DNA from: Methanohalobium sp046546175
GTDB lineage: Archaea; Halobacteriota; Methanosarcinia; Methanosarcinales; Methanosarcinaceae
Assembly: GCF_046546175.1 (NCBI RefSeq)
Contig: NZ_JBKGYF010000024.1
Location: 1 to 23,550 of the forward strand
Direction of reading: 5' to 3'
Length of the DNA: 23,550 nt
Numbering within the stretch: the stretch's first letter is position 1; every line of letters begins with the position of its first letter. A program made the translations under genes and the position numbers. The notes beneath the pieces were generated by a model that did no database searches, had not been told where the DNA came from, and was given only the letters and a program-made list of their open reading frames with translations. Below, one piece after another: positions 1 through 5,773 of the stretch.

Positions 1-1
1 A

Positions 2-292
2 TTCGAAAATAAATATGCAAACGAATTAAACGAGAAAGATGATACTTTCTCACCTAAGTTTACATCATTTTATGTAAATTTAGGAGTGCGGGTAGAAGTA
101 AATGACAGTTTTAAAGCCTATCAGGAAGATGATTTAAAAGAACAGGGTACAATCAGGGATAGAATTGGCGGAAATGAAATCGAAATAAAACGAAATGATA
201 TCGGAGTTGTAAGGGTTACCAATCTTGATACCGGCGAAAAAATTGTTAAAGTAAGAACCTTTTGGTTTGCGTGGTACGCTTTCTACCCATAA
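2..292 (+). CDS. C-terminal end of a DUF3179 domain protein (5' truncated by window edge)
   Basis: The reading frame is open from the first complete codon at position 2 to a TAA at 290-292, giving 96 residues with no start needed, so this is the 3' end of a gene that begins outside the window. A GTG at 86 lies inside the open frame and need not be the start. The C-terminus has the pattern rTFWFAWYAFYP, preceded by a VTNLDTGEKI segment, which I recognise as the end of DUF3179 proteins. These are usually exported proteins of unknown function in archaea and some bacteria. Here the protein ends right after FYP, while many relatives continue with a short tail. The family call rests on recall of this motif only. 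No catalytic role can be stated. Confidence 0.7.
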   Translation, partial: FENKYANELNEKDDTFSPKFTSFYVNLGVRVEVNDSFKAYQEDDLKEQGTIRDRIGGNEIEIKRNDIGVVRVTNLDTGEKIVKVRTFWFAWYAFYP

Positions 293-318
293 ACTGCACT
301 GTATTCAGAATAATTATA

Positions 319-396
319 TGGTGGGGCCGCGGAGATTTGAACTCCGGTCACAAGACCCCCAGCCTTGAAGGATGGTCCAGGCTACCCTACGGCCCC
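319..396 (-). tRNA. tRNA-Pro (anticodon GGG), CCA encoded
   Basis: On the minus strand the acceptor stem GGGGCCG (396-390) pairs with CGGCCCC (329-323), followed by discriminator A (322) and an encoded CCA (321-319). The D stem is GGGT/ATCC. The anticodon stem is CAAGG/TCTTG with loop CTGGGGG, giving anticodon GGG. The T stem is CGGAG/CTCCG with loop TTCAAAT. No intron is present. This is the only one of the three tRNA genes here that encodes its 3' CCA. Confidence 0.95.
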
Positions 397-410
397 GCTG
401 TGATGAGGTG

Positions 411-421
411 GCATATAATAG
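411..421 (-). promoter_or_regulatory. TATA box for tRNA-Pro
   Basis: On the minus strand the sequence CTATTATATGC ends 15 bp before the tRNA 5' end. An archaeal TATA box centred about 25 bp upstream of the start would place initiation at or just before the mature tRNA end. This is a pattern match only. Confidence 0.5.
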
Positions 422-466
422 TCTAGGATATTAATATACTTTTCACTCTTTTATTCAGGAATACCA

Positions 467-1171
467 TTATCTGTATGCTTCCAGTATATCCTTTCCTTCT
501 ACAAAGATAAGATTGTGTTTTCTGGCGTATTCTACTGCGTCTTTTTTGGAAAATGCTTTCCCGTTGTAATCATCAAGCATTTCGCAGACTACCATTGCAG
601 GAGTTATGCCTGCCATTTTGGCGATAGCTATTGAAAGTTCGGTTTGTCCCATGCGGTTGTTTACTTCACCTTCTGCTGCTCTGAGAATTGCAACATGACC
701 GGGAGATCTGAATTCTGCACCAAAATCAACGTTATTTCCATTGAGTGACTTTTTAACGGCTTCTCCGAGTTTGTTTATGGTAAGGGACCTGTCGTTGTCT
801 GGTATGCCTGTACGGGTGTCTCTGTGGTTTACCCATAATGAGAAGGATGAGCGTGTGTCATATTTGAGGTCTCCATCCTGTTCAACAATTGATTTAAGTG
901 AATCGTTTGTTCTGGATGCTTCCTGAATCAGGTCAGCCATAAATGGTAAACCGAAATTTTTTGAAGCACGGGAGTCGATGGCTACACAGATTAACCCTCC
1001 ACCATCCTTTCGCATCCATTTGATGTCAGATGAGGTTACCGATGTGGCAGGGATTGTCAGGTCGGTTTCACCTTCACGTCCTTCTGAATCATATAGTAAA
1101 AACATCTGACCGTTTTTTGCGGATTCTATTACTTTTTTGACAGTTTCATTATGGTTATCTACCGAATTCAT
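467..1171 (-). CDS. ribB: 3,4-dihydroxy-2-butanone 4-phosphate synthase
   Basis: The 234-residue cytosolic enzyme would convert ribulose 5-phosphate to 3,4-dihydroxy-2-butanone 4-phosphate plus formate, supplying the four-carbon unit of riboflavin. The family signature is clear: an acidic metal-binding loop near the N-terminus (YDSEGREGETDL, about residues 27-38), a KDGGGLICVA segment (about 55-64), and a later RxGQTELSIAIAKMAG segment with the conserved H-V-A-I-L strand before it. It is a stand-alone RibB with no GTP cyclohydrolase II fusion, as is usual in archaea. The start ATG overlaps the TGA stop of ribK (ATGA), so the two riboflavin genes are very likely co-transcribed and translationally coupled. 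Confidence 0.95.
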   Translation of the reverse strand: MNSVDNHNETVKKVIESAKNGQMFLLYDSEGREGETDLTIPATSVTSSDIKWMRKDGGGLICVAIDSRASKNFGLPFMADLIQEASRTNDSLKSIVEQDGDLKYDTRSSFSLWVNHRDTRTGIPDNDRSLTINKLGEAVKKSLNGNNVDFGAEFRSPGHVAILRAAEGEVNNRMGQTELSIAIAKMAGITPAMVVCEMLDDYNGKAFSKKDAVEYARKHNLIFVEGKDILEAYR

Positions 1172-1854
1172 TTTATTACTCGCCTGGATAATTGTGATTG
1201 TTCTTCTAATATAATTTCGACCTCGTCCCCGTCTTTCAGGTTGAGTTTCTTGCGCAGGTTTACAGGAGCTATAATCTCTAAGAGGTCGCTTGGATAATGG
1301 GAACGAGAGGGTAGTATGATGGCGCTTTCAATATCCTCAATTCTGGCTTTATAACACTTCCCGCTTCCAAATGTTCTTTCTCCGTCTGTGAAACCTTCTA
1401 TTTGGATAGCATGCAGCTCTTCCAGTTTTTCGCGCGTATGTTTACTGTAATTTGTCAAACATACATTCAATGTACCAGGATAGGGTATGAAATGCAATTT
1501 ATCTTCAAACTGTTTTTTGTAACCACCAAGACTGATGTAGTATTTTCCCTCCCCAAGACCGTTAACTACATAGCCGTACAATTCTATGTTATCTTCCTTT
1601 TCAAATATCCTCTGATAATCAGCGTATTCATCCCTAAGCTTTTTTAAACCCTGTTCTGTAATTGTTATCAGTTGTCCATTAGATACAATTTTTCTTTTGA
1701 TGAGGTTTTCATCATCCAGTTTTTTCAGGATTCTTGCTGCAGTTTTGGAGCTTGTGGATATGTGGTTTGTAAATTCACTGGATGATATTTTTATGCAATC
1801 ATCAATTGCTCCAAGAAGGGCAAGTTTTTTTAAAGGCTCGATAGAACACGGCAT
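1168..1854 (-). CDS. ribK: CTP-dependent riboflavin kinase with N-terminal winged-helix domain
   Basis: This 228-residue protein joins an N-terminal HTH/winged-helix domain (about residues 1-85, with the STSSKTAARILKKL recognition-helix region) to a C-terminal archaeal riboflavin kinase domain (DUF120, about 95-220). That domain shows LGEGKYYISLGGY, a PYPGTLNV motif, GFTDGERTFGSGKCY and a hydrophobic C-terminal strand (KDGDEVEIIL). Archaeal RibK phosphorylates riboflavin to FMN with CTP. The frame stays open up to a TTG at 1890, but I chose ATG at 1854. It has GGTGG 7 nt upstream, and a likely TATA element near 1908-1920 would start transcription close to 1890. The HTH domain may let the kinase sense flavin status and regulate transcription, which is inference from the fusion. 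It is followed directly by ribB. Confidence 0.92.
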   Translation of the reverse strand: MPCSIEPLKKLALLGAIDDCIKISSSEFTNHISTSSKTAARILKKLDDENLIKRKIVSNGQLITITEQGLKKLRDEYADYQRIFEKEDNIELYGYVVNGLGEGKYYISLGGYKKQFEDKLHFIPYPGTLNVCLTNYSKHTREKLEELHAIQIEGFTDGERTFGSGKCYKARIEDIESAIILPSRSHYPSDLLEIIAPVNLRKKLNLKDGDEVEIILEEQSQLSRRVIK

Positions 1855-1951
1855 TAATAAACCACCAGTTACCTCATCTTTGAGACTCAACTATCTCATG
1901 TATGAGGTAAAAAATAATAAATGTTTTGATAGGAACCGTGCAATAAATTAA

Positions 1952-2632
1952 TTATTTCAATTGTGCCAGAATACCCAGATGGTCTTCATGATAGGGATCA
2001 AGTTCGCTTCTTTTTAAAACTTGAACATTTATATCAAAATCTCTGGAGAATTTCCTTATCTCTTCCTTTGATATTTTCTTTGGATTTGCAACAGTATCAA
2101 TGCTTCGAGCTTTGATTGCAAGTAACAGATACCCATCTTTTTTAAGAAACTGTTTTGCATTCCTGGCAGCGATTTCCGCCTGGTTCGGCTGGGATACATC
2201 TTGGAATATTACATCCACTTTTTCTACAATATGTGAATATTTCCAGGGATTACCGGCATCCTCAAGTATTGGAATTATATTGGGACGTTCTTCGCATAAC
2301 GGTACAAGGTCTCTTATTGTTCTGGTGGAAAATTCCACTGCATATACCAGCCCATTGGTAACAATATCTGAAATATGGCTGACTGTAGTACCTGAAGCGG
2401 CACCAAGATACAAAACTTTGGATTCGGTGTCAAGAGGGATATCAAATTTTTTAAGAACCATTGCCCCGAATTTACTTCGGTGGGCATTCCATTTGCGGTA
2501 TTCTTCACCATCAATTTCTATCAATGGTTCGGAGTAAACACTTGTTCCAGGATTCAGGTTTCTGGTAGCAAGTTGTTTCTTTTTGCCCTTTGATAATTCA
2601 AAAATACCTTGAGAAATCTCTTTTACATCCAT
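1952..2632 (-). CDS. flpA: fibrillarin-like rRNA/tRNA 2'-O-methyltransferase
   Basis: A 226-residue SAM-dependent methyltransferase, the catalytic subunit of archaeal box C/D guide-RNA particles that methylate ribose 2'-OH groups in rRNA and tRNA. The Rossmann SAM-binding loop YLGAASGTTVSHISD lies at about residues 75-89. It is followed by VYAVEFS with the acidic residue that contacts SAM, a VDVIFQDVSQPNQAEI motif with the conserved Asp, and the LLAIKARSID strand carrying the catalytic-region Lys. Length matches the archaeal family (about 225-230). The gene starts 28 nt after the stop of nop5 and is preceded by GTAGGA. The nop5-flpA pairing is the usual archaeal arrangement and encodes two of the three core box C/D proteins; L7Ae is not in the window. 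Confidence 0.96.
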   Translation of the reverse strand: MDVKEISQGIFELSKGKKKQLATRNLNPGTSVYSEPLIEIDGEEYRKWNAHRSKFGAMVLKKFDIPLDTESKVLYLGAASGTTVSHISDIVTNGLVYAVEFSTRTIRDLVPLCEERPNIIPILEDAGNPWKYSHIVEKVDVIFQDVSQPNQAEIAARNAKQFLKKDGYLLLAIKARSIDTVANPKKISKEEIRKFSRDFDINVQVLKRSELDPYHEDHLGILAQLK

Positions 2633-2660
2633 TTATGTTCCTACCTGTTTTTGTACCGTA

Positions 2661-3647
2661 TTACCTTCTCGATTTATTCTTCTTAGGTGGTTCCGGGTTG
2701 GATTCTTTGATATTTTGTATTTTTTCTTCCAGATTTTTTGAAACTTTATTATTTATTTCACCTGAATAGTAATCAATCCGTGCAGCCAGACTGATTTTGG
2801 ATGCAAAAGCACGTGCTATTTTTCCCCTCTGCCACCACGGTGCATTTTTGATTAATGGATGATTGAATATAATTCCATGTTTTGGTGATGTTGCACGGGA
2901 TCGAAGATGTTTGAACAGGGCTCTGTTTGCACCTATCACCTGTATGGTACTGGACGGCAGGTTTGCAAGTCTCTCTAGACTCCCAGTCATACTGATAAGC
3001 CGTGAACCAAGAAGAGCACCAGCTATATTGGTTAAATTGGGTGCCGCATGTTCCATATTTTCCATAATATAGTCCTCTATTTTTTTTCGGTTGTCATAAA
3101 GTCTGCACAGGTTTGCAGCAAAATCTTTGATGACTTTTTCTTCAGAACCTGTTAAATCGGCGCCCATAGAATCACTTGCTTTTTCATACCATTCATTTTC
3201 TGGAGGTATATTTGACCTAGAACCATAAGTTGCAACAAAACGTGCAAGCTCCTGAGATGTGAGGTTTAATTCCGGGAAATGGAGTCCGTACCATTCAGAC
3301 AAACGTTCAGACAACAGATTGGTGGTTTCATCTATATCATCAATGGATTCCACTGCTTGAATAATCCGGATGTCGATGGTAGTAGCATTTGAAATTTTAA
3401 GTTTTGCGGTTTTTATGGCTACCTCACGAAGAAGGGATTCGTATTCTTTTTCAGAATTCACAAAACCGCATTCTAAAGCTGCAGAGCGAAGGTCGATTAA
3501 CTGCGGATTGTTTGTTTTTGCTGGTTTTGAATCTACCAGATGCCTGGCAAGTTTTTCCGGTTCTTTTGGACAGAGTCTGCATTCTGATGGTAAAAGGTTT
3601 CCGTCTTCATCGGCTATAACTGTACCGTACCATGTGATGATTTCCAA
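2661..3647 (-). CDS. nop5: Nop5/Nop56-like box C/D RNP core protein (TTG start)
   Basis: The 328-residue Nop5 protein bridges L7Ae-bound guide RNA to fibrillarin. Residues 1 to about 110 form the fibrillarin-binding region, the centre is predicted helical or coiled coil, and the C-terminal Nop domain carries the classic run APNLTNIAGALLGSRLIS, SLERLANLPSSTIQVIGA, SPKHGIIFNHP and RGKIARAFASKISLAARID. It ends in a short Lys/Arg-rich tail. The frame stays open to a GTG at 3671, but the start is placed at TTG 3647: GGAGG at 3658-3654 lies 6 nt upstream, and family members begin close to the WYGTV segment. The Shine-Dalgarno sequence overlaps the last codons of the beta-RFAP synthase gene, whose TGA ends 1 nt before the TTG. 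The two genes are therefore probably translationally coupled. Confidence 0.93.
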   Translation of the reverse strand: MEIITWYGTVIADEDGNLLPSECRLCPKEPEKLARHLVDSKPAKTNNPQLIDLRSAALECGFVNSEKEYESLLREVAIKTAKLKISNATTIDIRIIQAVESIDDIDETTNLLSERLSEWYGLHFPELNLTSQELARFVATYGSRSNIPPENEWYEKASDSMGADLTGSEEKVIKDFAANLCRLYDNRKKIEDYIMENMEHAAPNLTNIAGALLGSRLISMTGSLERLANLPSSTIQVIGANRALFKHLRSRATSPKHGIIFNHPLIKNAPWWQRGKIARAFASKISLAARIDYYSGEINNKVSKNLEEKIQNIKESNPEPPKKNKSRR

Positions 3648-3648
3648 T

Positions 3649-4608
3649 TCAAACCTCCGATATTTTGGCACCTGTATTATTGGGCCTGGTAATTATTGCA
3701 CGCCCTCCGACTGTGTCATCAAGCATATTCTGTACATCCTTCTGAATTTTCTTGCTCTGTATCCTACTGTCGGAGAATCCATAAATAGCGGGTCCGAATG
3801 AACTCATTCCTGAACCCTTGGTACCGACATCATTCATAAACTTGATAAGGTTTTTAATATCCTCTGACTGGAGGGCTATTTCGCGTTTTTTAAATCCTGT
3901 GGATTGCAGATGATTTATACCTTTTCCAAAAGTGTCAATATCCTCTTCAAGAATCGCAGGCATTATCTGCATCAGGATTACATGGGAAATATCCTGTACT
4001 TCTTCGAGTGGTATTGGACATTCCTTTTTGAAAATATCGACTTCTTTTGTGTCATGGGCACCCTGACCATCAGGAAGAGCCAGTATAATATCCCAATCCG
4101 GAAAATCGTGTCTGAATACTATTGGTGCAGGGTCTGCTTTGCTGGCTGCAGACGGTGAAAAACCTCCTTTTTTATCAAATTTGTGTCCGGAATCGACCAG
4201 AAATCCACCGTATTCAAAGGATGCAACACCTATCCCTGAAGTTCCACCACGTCCAACTTTTTCTGCCAGTTCTCTAACACTTAATCCGAGCTTATATACC
4301 TCGTTCACAGCAGATGCAGCAGAAAGAGCGGATTGAGTACCTGACCCAAGCCCAACATGGGAGAGAATATCATCTTCAATATGAATATTGATACCATGGC
4401 CTCCAGGTAAAACAGAACCGGCAGACCTTTTTATTCTCTCTGCAAGGTCTGAATTACCCGTAATATTTATAGTATCAGATTTTTCAGCTGTCAGGTTCAT
4501 GCCTGGATAATCCAGCGTGATTCCAAGCCCACCATCAACTCTGTCGATTTCTGCATTCAGGTCTATCAATGATAGGTGAAGCCTCGAGGGGGATTTTATT
4601 CTTATCAT
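3649..4608 (-). CDS. beta-ribofuranosylaminobenzene 5'-phosphate synthase (GHMP superfamily)
   Basis: A 319-residue GHMP-kinase-superfamily protein that I recognise as beta-RFAP synthase. It condenses PRPP with a p-hydroxybenzoate or p-aminobenzoate-type substrate and releases CO2 and PPi, the committed step towards the arylamine part of tetrahydromethanopterin. The N-terminus MIRIKSPSRLHLSLIDLN and the glycine-rich loop HVGLGSGTQSALSAASAVN (about residues 105-123) are typical. A GRGGTSGIGVASFEYGGF segment follows. The C-terminal GTKGSGMSSFGPAIYGF motif is the second GHMP glycine motif. The gene starts 22 nt after the DUF2953 gene and sits next to nop5. No strong Shine-Dalgarno precedes the ATG. 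Confidence 0.9.
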   Translation of the reverse strand: MIRIKSPSRLHLSLIDLNAEIDRVDGGLGITLDYPGMNLTAEKSDTINITGNSDLAERIKRSAGSVLPGGHGINIHIEDDILSHVGLGSGTQSALSAASAVNEVYKLGLSVRELAEKVGRGGTSGIGVASFEYGGFLVDSGHKFDKKGGFSPSAASKADPAPIVFRHDFPDWDIILALPDGQGAHDTKEVDIFKKECPIPLEEVQDISHVILMQIMPAILEEDIDTFGKGINHLQSTGFKKREIALQSEDIKNLIKFMNDVGTKGSGMSSFGPAIYGFSDSRIQSKKIQKDVQNMLDDTVGGRAIITRPNNTGAKISEV

Positions 4609-4630
4609 ATTAGAGTTCGTTATTGTTATT

Positions 4631-5248
4631 TTATCGATGTTCTTTTCTCAATATATTCCAGATTATTTTTAAAACCTTTCTGTTAGCTACAAACCTTAGA
4701 ACTGCTGCAATCAATAAACATAATCTGAAACCAATGTTAGCAGTGATATGATAATTCAGTACATTGTCAGTGAATACAGGGTTTATAGTACATTTGTAAT
4801 TACAGTTATTGTTACATTTTTCGCTTACAATTCCCATTGCTGAACACAATAACCCATAGAATATACCGGTTTCAGCAGGGTCAGGAAAACCATAGGTTAT
4901 ATCGCAGTATAATTTTTTTATCTGAATTATATGAGAAACATCTGTAACCATCCTCATAACAGGTTTCCTGATATCTTTAAACGTTTTTATCATATCAGGG
5001 ATGTTACTGATTAATGGTTCCTTTTCGGCTTTTTTCTCTTTTTCTCTTTTATCCTTCTTTTTTTTTGTTTTGTTTTCTGCAGGTTTTATAAGGTTGTAGG
5101 ACAACATCAGCCAGTTTACTGTGGCATCGTTGGAAATTTTTTCCTCATCCTTTTTTAAATCAACAATTACATGGAACGGAATAAATAATACCAGCAAAAG
5201 AAGTATAACTACAAAGGTAAGACAAACGTAAAAAATAACCATGTACAT
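4631..5248 (-). CDS. DUF2953 membrane protein
   Basis: A 205-residue protein with an N-terminal membrane segment (about residues 3-25, VIFYVCLTFVVILLLLVLF). A soluble region follows with a very Lys/Glu-rich linker (about 60-75), then the DUF2953 hallmark YGFPDPAETGIFYGLLCSA (about 138-156) and a cysteine cluster (CNNNCNYKC). Function is unknown. In endospore-forming bacteria DUF2953 proteins often sit beside ytfJ/gerW, and here too the gene follows a GerW-family gene by 62 bp, so the pair probably acts together. The protein is likely membrane-anchored, with its bulk on one side of the membrane. The call is from the motif and neighbourhood. Confidence 0.8.
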   Translation of the reverse strand: MYMVIFYVCLTFVVILLLLVLFIPFHVIVDLKKDEEKISNDATVNWLMLSYNLIKPAENKTKKKKDKREKEKKAEKEPLISNIPDMIKTFKDIRKPVMRMVTDVSHIIQIKKLYCDITYGFPDPAETGIFYGLLCSAMGIVSEKCNNNCNYKCTINPVFTDNVLNYHITANIGFRLCLLIAAVLRFVANRKVLKIIWNILRKEHR

Positions 5249-5310
5249 AAATATATTAATCCACTTTTACGCTTTTTCCAGATTATTCTTTTTCACTCTC
5301 TTCTTTACCT

Positions 5311-5676
5311 TTATGTTTTTTTTTTCTCCATTTTTCCTTTAACAGATTTTATTTCATCGAGTAAACCAGGAACTGCTTCCAGTATGGTACTGATACTGTC
5401 TTTCCTGGAAATGGAATGTACACTAACACCTTCTTCAGATATGACTATAAAAGCAACTGGTTCGATTTTGGCACCAGCACCACCGCCACCGCCAAAACCG
5501 GACTCAGTTTCTTTGCTTTTAGCTTCTCCCCCTCCACTTCCGAATCCAAAGGATACTCTTGTGACAGGTATTATGGTTTTTCCTGCAGATTCTACAGGGT
5601 CACCTATAACAGTTTTTGTACTGACTAATTTTTCAAGTTCATTGGACACTTCTTTAATAACATCTTCTAAACCCAT
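5311..5676 (-). CDS. GerW/YtfJ-family protein
   Basis: A 121-residue protein with the YtfJ/GerW layout: an N-terminal helix (MGLEDVIKEVSNELEKLV), a TVIGDPVESAGKTIIPVTRVSFGFG strand region, a Gly-rich flexible stretch (GFGGGGGAGAKIEP), the strand VAFIVISEEGVSVHSI, and a charged C-terminus. In Bacillus the homologue was studied in spores, but archaea make no endospores, so the role here is unknown. The frame is open upstream to 5712. ATG 5676 was chosen because GGAG lies 10 nt upstream, family members start at this helix, and the TATA box at 5721-5730 predicts a start site near 5697, downstream of the longer start. It probably leads an operon with DUF2953 and beta-RFAP synthase. Confidence 0.85.
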   Translation of the reverse strand: MGLEDVIKEVSNELEKLVSTKTVIGDPVESAGKTIIPVTRVSFGFGSGGGEAKSKETESGFGGGGGAGAKIEPVAFIVISEEGVSVHSISRKDSISTILEAVPGLLDEIKSVKGKMEKKKT

Positions 5677-5710
5677 AAATACTACACTCCGATTTTTAAA
5701 ATAAGTTTTC

Positions 5711-5733
5711 AACCTATACGCTATATATAGGTT
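5711..5733 (-). promoter_or_regulatory. Promoter with TATA box embedded in an 8-bp inverted repeat
   Basis: AACCTATA (5711-5718) and TATAGGTT (5726-5733) form a perfect inverted repeat with a 7-nt spacer. The self-complementary CTATATATAG (5721-5730) lies within it and is a good TATA box for the minus-strand GerW gene (predicted start near 5697, ATG at 5676). Because the dyad covers the TATA box, a bound regulator could block TBP. That is inference. Confidence 0.55.
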
Positions 5734-5773
5734 CTAAATGTTAAAAAAGCTATCCTGAAAAATATAATTAAGG

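Noticed and set aside
86..292. A complete small gene starting at GTG 86
   Set aside because: The same frame is open to the window edge, and the residues fit the C-terminal end of a larger DUF3179 protein.
1402..1951. Plus-strand ORFs opposite ribK
   Set aside because: They are shadows of the ribK reading frame, with low-complexity Phe/Ser-rich translations typical of antisense frames.
5311..5712. Endospore-related function for the GerW-family gene
   Set aside because: The organism is archaeal and no sporulation genes are present. Only family membership is retained.
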